A DNA stretch of 64,000 bases, taken from assembly GCF_947179165.1 (NCBI RefSeq), contig NC_077242.1, positions 3,038,001-3,102,000 of the forward strand. The letters are read 5' to 3'. Positions within the stretch are counted from its first letter, which is position 1. Every line of letters starts with the position of its first letter. The translations under genes were made by a program, and so were the position numbers. The DNA comes from Solanum dulcamara (Eukaryota; Streptophyta; Magnoliopsida; Solanales; Solanaceae). Positions 1 to 11,330 of this stretch are shown one piece after another. Under the pieces are notes generated by a model that was not told the origin of the DNA, did no database searches, and was given only the letters and a program-made list of their open reading frames with translations.

Positions 1-56
1 CATATGTAAATTATGATAATGATTGTTTCTCTAGCAAATCAGAATCATGAAAAGAT

Positions 57-191
57 ATACATTTGCAAGGATACTTGAGCCGAGGGTCATTCGGAAACAA
101 CCTCTCTATCGTAGGGATAAGGTTTCCGTACACTCTACCCTCCTCATACCCCATCTACACTGAATATGTTGTTAAAATACATTTGCATGGA
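57..191 (+). mobile_element. 5'-truncated SINE fragment with target-site duplication
   Basis: The stretch 72-176 matches the 3' part of the common solanaceous SINE that ends in a TTG-rich tail: a CCTCTCTA start, a 'GGGATAAGG' block, a 'CTCTACCCTCC' block and a TATGTTGTT end. It is flanked by near-identical 15-bp repeats at 57-71 and 177-191 (ATACATTTGCAAGGA and ATACATTTGCATGGA, one mismatch), which fit a target-site duplication. The 5' tRNA-related part is missing. The family is recalled rather than searched. Confidence 0.55.
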
Positions 192-1315
192 TTTGGTAAA
201 ATTACAAAATGAACCTGTTTATCAACTCTGTAGAGTTTATCAAAATGAACCCATAACAATAAAAGGGGGAAATTGCAGCCCAGCCATCTAGTTTACAAAA
301 TATGTACACAATATAGATAGTATATACTTTACTAAATATACATATATTATGTATAGCTACTTATACACAACATATACAACCGAAGTGTATGTAGTATATA
401 TTTCGTCCATGGTCAAAGTGTACATCTACGGAAGTTTCCCTAGAGAAAATACAATATCTTCAATAATAAAACGTTGAAGTTTGAAATCATAGAGTTTACA
501 TATTAAATCTGTCTCTATTCGGTTATATTGGAAGAAAAATCATTCTTGTCCAAATTCAGGTATAAGAAAACTTGGCATAATGGTATATTGGTAAAATAAA
601 TTACGCACTCCGTGTTTACATCAAGTTGGTAGATATACATATAATAATAGGTATTTGTACATAGATTTTTAGTGCTTAGCCATATTTTATATAATATGTA
701 TTCTTACCTCATTAAATCACTTAACTAATATGATTTTATCATATTATAAGTGTTATTGCCAAAATTAATTTTTTTTATATATATTTTTGTTGTTTTCTTC
801 TTTAGGGTGGTGAAGGAGGACCCCACTATATTAAGGAACAGCTTGTGTGTAGATCCTCTTTATATTTATGATTGTAGAGACTAGAGAGTATCCAAAGTCA
901 ATATTCACGAGACTATGGTCACCAGATTTATGGTTTATCCCATTTGTCAAATTTCACATGACCAATTCTTCCACAACATTCCTCTAAAATTTGCATTAAA
1001 TTAGTGTGAAATATATGTATTAAGTAATTTGGTTAAGTGTTCACATCAAAATATATACTTGTATTTATTAGGTTGGTGTAACTAGTGGTGCAGGTAGAAT
1101 TTCACTAAAAAGATCAAAATATAAAGAAATAATCATATGAAAATCTATGTAGATTCAACACATATTATATCTACGTAAAAAAGTAATTTTTATTTTGTAT
1201 ATATAGTATGATTTTTCGTCGAAAGGAATCCGAATGAACAAGTGCATCCTTAGTTTCGCCCTTAAAGCTTAGTGTAAAAACATATTATGAATAAAAAATG
1301 ATTCTGAGTCGAGGT
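192..1315. other. AT-rich intergenic DNA, nothing recognised
   Basis: I see no coding pattern, RNA gene or clear element here. The sequence is AT-rich with many stops in all frames. Confidence 0.5.
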
Positions 1316-1684
1316 TAAGGGTGTGTTTGGTATGGATGAAAATACATATTTTTTCCCATGTTCGATTGGTCAAAAAAATTGAAAAATATTTTATTTAAGA
1401 AAACAAGTTCATTTAGGAAAATCTCTAATAAAAATTGGTAAAACAAGTTCTACTAGTGATATCTCATATTAATCTTGTTTATCGCATTCTTCAACACACT
1501 TTATCTTCACCCCGCCACCCCCTTCACCTCACTCCTACCTCCCATATTATTGCCGCCCCCCTTCACCTCACTCCTACCCCCCATATTATTTATGTAAATT
1601 ATATATTAAACATTAAAAAAAATTATTTACTTTTTAAAATAAATATTTTTCATCAAAAATATTACTCTTCACAACACACCCTAA
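1316..1684. mobile_element. Tourist-like (PIF/Harbinger) MITE
   Basis: The 363-bp element 1319-1681 begins GGGTGTGTTTGGTA and ends AACACACCC, an inverted terminal pair typical of Tourist elements. It is flanked on both sides by TAA (1316-1318 and 1682-1684), the usual 3-bp target duplication of this superfamily. Inside it, a C-rich unit of about 33 bp is tandemly repeated near 1527-1590. There is no transposase frame, so it is non-autonomous. Confidence 0.65.
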
Positions 1685-4600
1685 GTCTAATCTAGCGGGC
1701 CAGTTAAGCATATCTGACATACCAATTTATGTCCTTTGATGTACATGCAATTATTATTTTATGTTATCATCTTTTTCTCCAAAAAAATTAACTCAAAATC
1801 CAACAAAATGTCATATGCCAGAGGCATCTTCTCTGAACAATAAAGATTCACATTAAATAAATATAAATATATACTAAGTTCAAAATATAAAAACAAATAG
1901 TGTCCAATGGGTAGTGAAGAAATACTAACCAAAAAAGCACTTGATGACAAAAAATGTTCACAACACAAACATGAGGAGAACTCCATTTTCTTGAATAACT
2001 TAAATTACTCTGAATTTCTGATGATGCCCATACCCCTCCCCCCACCCCACCCCACCCCCAATAATAATAACAAATCCTCAACCACCCCCCCTTGTTTTTT
2101 TTTTGTTTTTTTTGTGAATTTAAGAGGAATCCAATGAACCCCATGAAGAGACAATTGGGATAATTACTACACAATGGTTTTAATTTTTATTTTTTTTAAT
2201 GTTCATCTTTGTGATTTTTGCATACATTAATAAATTAAAATCTGGCAGAGAACAGAAGTCAGAAGAATATATACCAACATAGGCTAGCTTAACTTCTATA
2301 GTTATTAATATAGCTTCTTTTCTATAAGTTAATAATTCAGATTTATTTGTATATAAAAAAAGTTACATGTTGTTAGTTTTTTAAATTAACTTAATAGTTA
2401 TAAAGAAGAAATTAGACTTATCATGATTTCATATAATAAGGTTAAACGTATGTTAATTAACTTATGGGAATATGTTTACATAATTCCATATATTTGTTGT
2501 TTATTTGCACACCATAACTAAGATATTATCATAACTAAATTTTTCTATTTTGTTTTAGTTCTTTGATTTCTCGATGTCTGATATTCATTATAATAAATCC
2601 TGATTGATTCAAATTCAAATTTACTTCGTGAAATTCCATTCTGGAGAGGTAAAGAGAGACACTGCCAACTAAAGACGGCTTTATATAGTATTATTTATTA
2701 TTTTTATAATGAGGGTAAAAAAAGTTAAAGCCATCGTTAAACAGACGATGAAAAGTGTGAAAACTAATGATGATCATTATTGTGTCCTGTAGTTTTTCTC
2801 TCTTGAACTTTGTGAAAAAAAACGTACCCTCCTTAGTCCTTTCATTTCTCTTTTCTGTTCTTACTGAATTTAGTTTTTTTAAATAAAAAAATATTTTAAG
2901 GTTAAAAAGACATCCTAAATTGGATCAACCTTTTGTCTTTCTGGTCCTTCAATCACGTGGCATTTCAATTTCTTCGGAGAAGAAAATAAAAAATAATAAT
3001 TATTCAGTCAAACATGACATTGCTAGATTCTTGTTATTCAGTATGGGAGTTTTTGGTGATGATAAGAGTAAAGCAGCAAATATCAGAATTTTCTTATCCT
3101 TTTCTTGTTCTGACTATTTGGAGATGACTGGCGTTTCATCATAAATTTTGGAAGAAATTTATGATTTTTTTAAAAAAAATACTTATATTCATAAGTTATA
3201 AAAGTTATTAAAATTATTTATATTATTATTTTATAATGAACATGTTTAGTTAAATAATATCTTATAATATAATTGATGATCAACAATAACAAAAACAACA
3301 ATATGAGTAAGAGTAGTATAATAATTACATACTCAAACTTGTCATCGATTCAAGATAAATTAGAATCCATCAAAATTAAGTTATTTTTTTTAATGGAGTT
3401 AGTTATAAATAGATATTGATTGGAATTAATAGACGATGAATATTTTTATTTCTGGGCAAACGACATCTAAGTTCGATGTATTAACAATGTAAAAATTATA
3501 TATGCATTTAATCACATCAAGTCAATTATAAGTAAATATTTGTGATAAGAATCCTAACTAACATATATGTCTTACAGATTAAATTATATTAATAATGTAT
3601 TCTTTTTTAGAATTTAGGATAAGGATAGGTTTGATATGTAAGCTAAGAAAGGCACAAACTTTTCTGAAAAGGATATCACAAATTAACAAGTCCCATATCT
3701 CTACATAATCCAATAACTCCATAAGAAAAATTAATAATTTGTGGGAGTTTTTTTTTGGGTGTGGAGTAGCTAGTTGTTACTATACATATTCGTTTCAATT
3801 CATTTATCTTAGTGAGTGATTGGACATAAATAATGAGAAAAATGTTGGACATAAAAAATGTGAAATTAAAAAAAATATAATATTTTTTAAAATTAAAATT
3901 AAAGCTATGTTTGGGCATGAATATAAATTGAGATTATTTTTAAATTTTATGAATCATATTGAATGAAAATTGTGAAAACATCTGTAGAAATTCAACTTGA
4001 AAATTGTATCAATTCTATGTCCAGCCAACTTTTCAGATAATAATACGAAAAAATAAAATAAAAAATTCATGATCAAAGTCAGATACTTAGTTACTATTTA
4101 ACGGTCAAAAAATATTTTTTTAGTCATAAATATTTTGAATTACTTGACTGTTCCGATCGACATATTAACTATGTACGTAATTTTTAAATAAATTTATATT
4201 TTAAAAAAAAAAAAAATTGAGGATTTTATATTTAAACTAAATCAAATATTAATTAGTTTAACCTTACACTCTGAATTAAGTCAAATAAATTAAAATTGAC
4301 GAAATAGTATTCATGATCTCAAATTATTATTTCTAAAATACAAAAAATTGTAAAAACATTTTTTATGGGTAACATAAAAAAGTACCCATAAAAAAATGGT
4401 CATACACGAAAATCAAAACACACGTTCATTTAAGGACAAAAATATTGACTACAAATTTCCATCTTTGGACTTAATCAAGTTCAAACTTGAAACTTATAAG
4501 GAATTAGCCATTATTTAAATGATACTCATATTTCTAATCTCTTTCTTTCATGTGAGGATAGAACATGGTGTGTCCTGCTAGATCTAATGGTTATTATTGG

Positions 4601-6024
4601 CTATCTTTGCAATTAAAAAAAACTCCAAATAGAACTCACTATTTTAATTAATTAAATATGCAATAAATATTCATTTCTTTCTTCCACACTGAGGTTTTTT
4701 GTCAAAACCAATACATTCTTTTGTTTAGTTCTCACTTCTCCTTTCCATATGTCAATCACATGGCACCTCAAATTTGGGAATTCTCAAATGTCTATATACC
4801 TTTCCACTCTAATAATGTTCCTACTATATTGATACCTAAAATTTTGAATTTATGATTTTTATAGATAAATTATTTATTTATGTCAAGTGCATCCTAAGGA
4901 TGATTCAAGGGTGTGGCCTATTAATTAATAAAATAGCTAAAAATTAAGGTTTCAAATTTAATTTTTAGCGGAAAAAAAAATATCAGGTGATTCTTTATCA
5001 TATGTATAATCTTGATGGATAGAATTAGTTGGTATTTACTATCGGTGACAGGTGATAGATATCCAGTAAAACTAGTCGAGATACGTGAAAGTTAATCAAG
5101 ACACTATAATTATTAAAAAAATAATAATTTATATATGTCAAGTGGATTTTTCAATACATATATATGATTTGCATTAAAGCTATCAAATTCCGGCGAATTC
5201 GTGAGTAGAATGCTAACTTCGCTCTTTCCTATATTATTCATTTTTCGGTCTCTCCTAAAAGTTATCATCTTTCTATAATTAAAATTATTTTAATTTTTAA
5301 GTTTTACTGTTAATGAGATAATTTATAACAAAATAAATATTCAAAACTTGTTTTAGGCATAAATTTCAAAAGTTTATTTTTAAAAAATTCATTATCAGTC
5401 AAATAAATTAGGACGTTGGGAATAATAGCGAGCTAGAGGGGATCTAAAAAAAGAAAGTTTATCTGAACCTCTTTGTTAAAAATTTATATTGTATATGTAT
5501 GATCAAAGAATAATTTATGCATGTATAACTGATATTGAATTTTCTTTAAAACTGTTGAATACGTCACTAAAGGTGCAGCTTTTTTTCTCTTTGTATAGTA
5601 CACTTTTCCTAGTCTTTTTCTTTTTCAAAGATTAATCGTTAATCAACCTATTGATTAGGGAAGTTTTGGTAGCTAGCTAGCTAGGTTGTAACCTTCTAAT
5701 CTGTGGGCAAAGGATGATTAAGAATTCAAAAAAAGCTGATTAGGGAATTTAATATTCATGGACCAATAGTTTTGAGGGAAATTTAACTAGGTGATTTAAA
5801 ATTATGTCTACACATATAGGTACAGATTGGCATATCAAACTTTTGGTAACTTTCACGTATGTTTATTTTATTAACAGTCTAATAAAGCTACTCTACTCCC
5901 CTAAATATTCCTCTTTTTGTATAGTACCTCTTTTTCTTCTTATATAGAGTATATATTCTCATAATTGCGATGTTCCAATCAATTTTGAATATATCTCGAT
6001 TAATTTCAAGATTTATGTGTTATT
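1685..6024. other. Long AT-rich intergenic stretch, no gene seen
   Basis: Only short frames occur here and none shows domains or splice-supported extension. There are C-rich and poly-T tracts near 2036-2110 and A/T homopolymers throughout. I see no RNA gene or complete transposon. Confidence 0.5.
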
Positions 6025-6244
6025 AATCATATTTATTGGAGAAGGGGAGCTTTGGAGTAACTGGTAAAGTTGTTGTCATGTGATCAGGAGGTCACGGGTT
6101 CAAGCCTTGAAAACAATCTCTTGCAGAAATGCAAGGTAAGGCTGCGTACAATAGACCCTTGTGGTCGGACCCTTCCCCGAACCCTGCGCATAGCGGGAGC
6201 TTAAGTGCACCGGACTGTCCTTTTTTTTTAATCATATCTATTGG
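6025..6244 (+). mobile_element. Near-complete tRNA-derived SINE
   Basis: The element 6040-6229 starts AGAAGGGGAGC. It carries a pol III A-box-like region (near 6050-6070) and a B-box-like GGTCACGGGTTCAAGCC (near 6091-6107), and ends GCACCGGACTGTCC followed by a T run. The flanks are AATCATATTTATTGG (6025-6039) and AATCATATCTATTGG (6230-6244), a 15-bp target-site duplication with one mismatch. The full length and preserved boxes make this the best SINE copy in the window. A truncated relative lies at 50815-50944. Confidence 0.85.
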
Positions 6245-7149
6245 GATTCTTTCTTAATGAGGATTCATAATAATAATTAGGTTTAATATATTGATCGCGC
6301 CCCTAAATTTGTTAGTGGTAAATTTTAATAAAATATTCGAATTATATATAATCTATCTTGAGTGAGCACTTGAACGATTGCATGATAAAATATTTTGATC
6401 AGACACTTTCGGTTTTAGGAAAGTTTTTGCGTGTGTCGTACTCATTGCGTAAATAGGTTAATCACACAAAATATATTTTCTTGGCATCAATTGAAACATG
6501 TTTGAGGTTTTAACGCTTATTGGGACTAATACATATAATTAATTAAAAGAAGTGACATATTTTAAGTGATTAACTTATCTACGTAATGAATGGTTGAGAA
6601 CACACGCATAAGCTTTTTCAAAATTTTGAGTCGAAGTAACTAATAAAAATATTTTATCATGTATTTAAGTGCTCAATATAATTTAAACATGTCATAATTT
6701 GAATGTCTAAATGATTTTTATTAGTGAATTTAAGAATTATCGATGTATTTAGCTTGTAATATAGACTGAAGGAATCAGATTCGTCTACGTCTTTTATTTT
6801 ATTTTGTCCTAATTAATAATTAGTGTATAATACTATAGTAAAGAAGTGATCAATTATATTCAAGAGATATATAATTCTAATTTGACGTGGATAAAGTACA
6901 AAATGATTTGATTCACAGGCTGTAAAAATTATTCTTCTTTATTTTTCAGGCTGTAAAATTCAGCCTTTATATATCACCTTTAGGGCAATAAAAATGACAT
7001 GACTTTAAACTTTTTTAGTTCACGTCAATACTTTATGCTGTGTTTTTGGTCGCTATTTCATGGAACATAAGGATTATATTGAGGTAATATTCTTATACTA
7101 TATAGTTCAACTTATATTCGAAAACTCACTTCAATGGCTAGTTATATTA

Positions 7150-7975
7150 ATTCTAGGCTGCGTATCGGTCGGTTTAGTTTGGTTTTGAAGTTTATTGATT
7201 TGACTTATCGATTATTGATTTATAGACATGCCAAATTGTTATAGAATCATTAAGATATTAGTTTATTGGTTTATCGGTTATTGATCATTATTGGCTCGGT
7301 TTAACAGTTTAACCATTAAGATTTGATCAAAAAAAATTCATTGAAAATTACTAAGAAACAAGGTAATAAATCTAATGAACCGTGCACATGAATTGATAAA
7401 TTGTGTCTTGCTTGTTAAACTTCATCATTTCAGATGAAGCTTTGAAGATCTAGGAAAAAGCTTAGAGAGAAATTTAACTAACTGTTTTGTATTGATAACT
7501 ACTGATCTTACAAAATGAATGGATTAAGCAAAATATCTAATATACTAGCTCTATTTATAACTAATTCTACCAGCTCTACTAACTAACAAACCTACTGAAC
7601 ATTCTGTTATAACAGAATCTGCCAGTTGTACATAGCTAACTCTTATTCTCTCATTATCATTTCAACATTGCTCAAAAATAAATGTAAAATATTATATAAT
7701 AATCAAGGGTTTGAGATAGCAAAAAATAAATGTATGAAAACTAAATTCTAAGTGAAGGACTTTATATACCGAATAGTAATAAATATAAATTATTAAGTTA
7801 GTATCGGGTTATCGATTAACCAGTTAAAGAAAATACCTTCGACCGTTAAGAACCGATAACCAGGTAATAAAAAAATTAAAACCATTACCGAAATCGTTAA
7901 ACCAATAACTTTTTTTTGTTTTAATTTATCGGTTTTGATTCGATTTTAAACAACTCTAATTAATTCCCACGAAAA
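7150..7975. repeat. Repeat rich in CGGTTTGGTT motifs, split by a solo LTR
   Basis: The outer parts (about 7150-7330 and 7790-7960) carry many copies of GGTTTAGTTTGG or TTATCGGTT and their complements, facing each other. This resembles a non-autonomous element seen again near 19030-19746 and 32847-33556. The middle holds a copia solo LTR. Exact ends and the superfamily are not clear. Confidence 0.4.
7413..7667 (-). mobile_element. Solo LTR, copia type
   Basis: On the minus strand the 255-bp unit begins TGTTGAAATGATAATGAG and ends GTTTAACA, giving the standard TG...CA termini. It contains a TATAAATAG promoter-like box in its middle. The five bases on each side are identical (TTGCT at 7408-7412 and 7668-7672), the target-site duplication expected of an LTR retrotransposon. 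No internal domain is present, so the element was lost by LTR-LTR recombination. Confidence 0.8.
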
Positions 7976-8347
7976 ACAAACATGAGATAGAAAATTCAAT
8001 ATTTCTCTAAGATTTTAATCTCGATCACTAGTACAAGTTATTTGTTGAAACGTTGATGTATAATTAATTAATGAAATACTTAGAATATCTCCATTACCTT
8101 CTGCGATAGGAGGGATATACGTATTTTATAATCGTGCTTCTTTAAAAGATGAATCATCAGTCGAGGCTAAACATGACGATTAGTTGATTACATGTGGCTT
8201 AATGAATTACCTGTGCTAAAGCATGGTTATTAAGGACGACGAATTATTAGTCCCCAATTAGGATCAGTTGTTTAAAAATAAGGGCAAAATATAACTCATG
8301 CATCTTTATAATTGGCAATAACATGATCGATCCAAAATAATTATTTT

Positions 8348-8601
8348 CTCCGCCTCAAATTATTTTTTGTGCTAAAAAATATTAATTAGACGAGATTATG
8401 TTATCCTTGATTATGTCTTAAGACATAATCTCTCGTCATCAAATATTATTTAGTCAAGAGTAGTGTTTGCAGTTTTTAAGAACAATAAATACTAATGATA
8501 AAATTAAAAAAAAAAAATTTATCTTGAATTTTTTAAAATAACGAATAATTCGAAAAAATTATATTTTAAAAAAATCACAATAAATAATTTGAGACGGAGG
8601 G
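8348..8601. mobile_element. Stowaway-like MITE
   Basis: The left end reads CTCCGCCTCAAATTATTTTTTGTG, and the complement of the right end reads CCCTCCGTCTCAAATTATTTATTGTG, giving terminal inverted repeats of about 25 bp. There is no coding frame. It shares internal blocks with the element at 14730-15009 (ATTAATTAGA, CATAATCTCTC, AAGAACAAT). The flanking TA is not clean on the left, so the left border may be off by a few bases. Confidence 0.6.
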
Positions 8602-10070
8602 CGTGCAAATCTGTTTTTATATTTTTTAGTTCGATGTAACATAAAAATAATTTGTTAGCAGACGCATGCAAACATACATATAAAATAAAGCTCACGAATT
8701 TTAAATATACTGACTTTGAATATTGGGTTCAATTTCAGCTTGATTGGATAGTTGTTACCATCAAAAACAAAAACTATATTTAAAGTAAATTATACAATAT
8801 AATACAATTAAGTAACAACCAATCAAATAAATTTGAAAATCTAATAAATCGAACCATAAAACAAATAATATGAAAGGTAAAAACTTATCCAAATTGAATA
8901 ATTGTTTCATCGTACCTATAAATGAGGCATTAATAAAATGAATAATAATTTATTTTAAAAAAAAAATACTTTTTCCATCCTATATTAATTGTCCACGTTA
9001 TTAAATCATAAAGATTCACGTGAGTCCTAGCTTAATTTGGTTCCCGTCATGGCAGGAATTTTATTCATCTTCTTTTATAAAAATTAAAAAGAGAAGACTC
9101 AATATGATGCCAAATGTAAATTACAAGCAAACAATGAACCAAACGACGCCTTAATTAATTCACATAATTAACGTAAGCTAACTAATATATTCACATTGAG
9201 TAGGCTCTTTTCGAACAATAATACAATAATTAATTTATACACATTTGGTTAAACTTAGCTTTCTCCCTAACTCAGACACAATTATTTATGATTCTTGATC
9301 TAGTTTTCAACTTTGATTGAAATTAAATGATCAGCTAAACCAAAATTATAAAATAGTAAGTAGGCATGCTCCTTCGCATCAATAAATAAATAAATAAAAT
9401 AACTCATCGTGATCGCGGTGAGTCTCCTCACGATCGTGCAGGAGAATTGAAGACCCGACTGGCCTTCCATATGACCACATTGCTTTGCTCATCTAAGGCT
9501 TGATGTTTCATGGCCGCGTCAGAAACACTAGGCATCAATAATATCTTTTGGCTATATAATTTTAAGAATAGTGTTAAAGCATTATTAAGTCTTTCCATAT
9601 ATATATAGGACAAAGCAAATGTACCAAAAATATTTATAAAAAAATAAAATAAAGAAAATGTAGAAGCAAATAACAATTTTAATTTTTGTTTTACAAAGCC
9701 CCTACCATTTTTGTCATATCATAATTAACTCTATCCCTTTGCATGACGGCCCCCCTAAGTTAGGGAACACATTTCAATTATTGTTTGAAAAATTATCATT
9801 CAAAATGTCGTTATTCAATTAACCAAGGAGTCATTTACTCTGATGAATACAAAAAATTAAGCAAAAAATTATACTAATTGCAATTAAACGACAACAATAT
9901 CTCAGTTACTTGCAACTTAAGTCACGACTTGACTTAATTAGGCTAAAGATGCACATTAATTTCCCTATGCAGAACAGAGTTTGTTTATTAATATAAATTT
10001 CGTTTTGAAAAAGAATTGGAGAAACAATCATTATATCACTTACAATACTTCTCAAACAAGTTTTACTTCA
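8602..10070. other. Intergenic DNA, nothing firmly recognised
   Basis: A TIR-like fragment, TACTTTTTCCATCCTATATTAATTG, starts near 8968 without a partner. On the minus strand 9428-9676 there is an 82-codon frame with a hydrophobic first part. It has no ATG-supported homology and no known peptide-hormone motif. The region 9405-9450 is locally less AT-rich. Confidence 0.4.
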
Positions 10071-10296
10071 TTGGACTAGTGAAAATGCGATAAACATAAT
10101 ATAATAGAAAATATGTACATGTTTGGTGTATACCTGCATGTATATTATATTGTGGACAAAAAAATAATCCTATTTATGAGGAATTGGACTAGTGAAAATG
10201 CGATAAACATAATATAATAGAAAATATGTACATGTTTGGTGTATACCTGCATGTATATTATATTGTGGACAAAAAAATAATCCTATTTATGAGGAT
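10071..10296. repeat. Essentially perfect 113-bp tandem duplication
   Basis: The unit beginning TTGGACTAGTGAAAATGCGA occupies 10071-10183 and recurs at 10184-10296. I see identity through the whole unit except the final base. A period of 113 bp with no divergence points to a recent slippage or unequal exchange event. Nothing coding overlaps it. Confidence 0.9.
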
Positions 10297-10659
10297 TTTC
10301 GTGATTAATGATATGAGTCATGATTATTGTAGATTCACTATCAGAGATTCATAAATTTTCTAAACTAGTTTTCAACAATTTTTAAAATAGTGTAGTGTTG
10401 CGTTGTTTAGGGCGTTTAGTGTTTGTATGGTACTAATTGTTTTATTGTAGTTCTTGGTTTTTGATTTCTATTATTGTCCATCATTGTTTCCAATAATCGA
10501 TCCTAGTATATTATTTTTTGTGTTTCGATTATTATATTATTTTATTATTGTTTTTGACTCCTTTCTGGTAGACTTCGCATTGTTACCTTGGTACTTGCTT
10601 TATTCTCTCCATTGTCTCCTTCTTTATAACTGGATTTGTTGCACTTGAGACAATGATCT

Positions 10660-10770
10660 TCAGAAAATACTCTCTCTACTTTCACAAGGTAATGGTAAAG
10701 TCTGTATACATTTTGCCCTCCCCAACCTTACATGAGATTACACGGAATATATTGTTGTTGTTGTTATCGA
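10660..10770 (+). mobile_element. SINE 3' fragment with TTG tail
   Basis: The blocks CTCTACTTTCACAAGGTAATGG, TGCCCTCCCC and GAGATTACACGGAATAT, followed by (TTG)n at 10752-10763, match the 3' half of the same SINE family as 46117-46258. The tail runs straight into the tandem repeat unit that follows. The 5' end and a target duplication are not clear. Confidence 0.5.
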
Positions 10771-11208
10771 GAAGAAAGGGCAATTACTAATATCGCTTAA
10801 TGTGATTTCTAGTACTACCTCTGTCTCATATTAGATGGTCATTTTAATAAAAATGTTTGTCTCATATTACTTGATCACTTACTAAATCAAGATATAATTA
10901 ATTAACTTTTTTCAATTTTACCCTTACAATTAATATGATCTTTTGAATGTAAACAATTCTCAATACTAGCACTGAATATATTATTGTTGTTGTTATCGAG
11001 AAGAAAGGGCAATTACTAATATTGCTTAAGGTGATTTTCAGTATTACATCCGTTCCATATTAGATGATCATTTTATTAAAATGTTTGTTCCATATTACTT
11101 GATCACTTACTAAATCAAGATAGAATTAATTATTTTTTTCCTATTTTACCCCTACAATTAATATAATCTTTTGAATGTAAACAATTCTCAGTACTAGCTA
11201 TTTCTATA
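10751..11208. repeat. 229-bp imperfect tandem duplication
   Basis: The block starting GTTGTTATCGAGAAGAAAGGGC at about 10761 returns at about 10990, a period of 229 bp. Each copy contains the start of a Stowaway-like element and an ACAATTAATATGATCTTTTGAATG-type segment. The copies differ by scattered substitutions, so the event is older than the 113-bp duplication at 10071. Confidence 0.75.
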
Positions 11209-11330
11209 CTCTATGTATATTGCATTGTTATAAACAAAAGATAAAATGATAAAGTCTTTCAATATATTAATAATTTCTTAATCACCGTATAAAATTGAAA
11301 GTGTTCATCTAATATAAAATGAAGGTAGTA
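10813..11330. mobile_element. Stowaway-like MITE with internal duplication
   Basis: TA precedes CTACCTCTGTCTCATATTAG at 10815, and GTTCATCTAATATAAAATGAAGGTAG ends at 11328 followed by TA. The ends are inverted repeats and the flanking TA dinucleotides match Stowaway target duplication. A second copy of the left end (ACATCCGTTCCATATTAGATG) lies inside at about 11045, produced by the 229-bp tandem duplication. It has no open frame. Confidence 0.6.

Noticed and set aside
9428..9676. 82-codon minus-strand frame with a hydrophobic N-terminus, possibly a secreted peptide precursor
   Set aside because: No known plant peptide-hormone motif at the C-terminus, no clear ATG context, promoter or splice support; the composition may be chance in AT-rich DNA.
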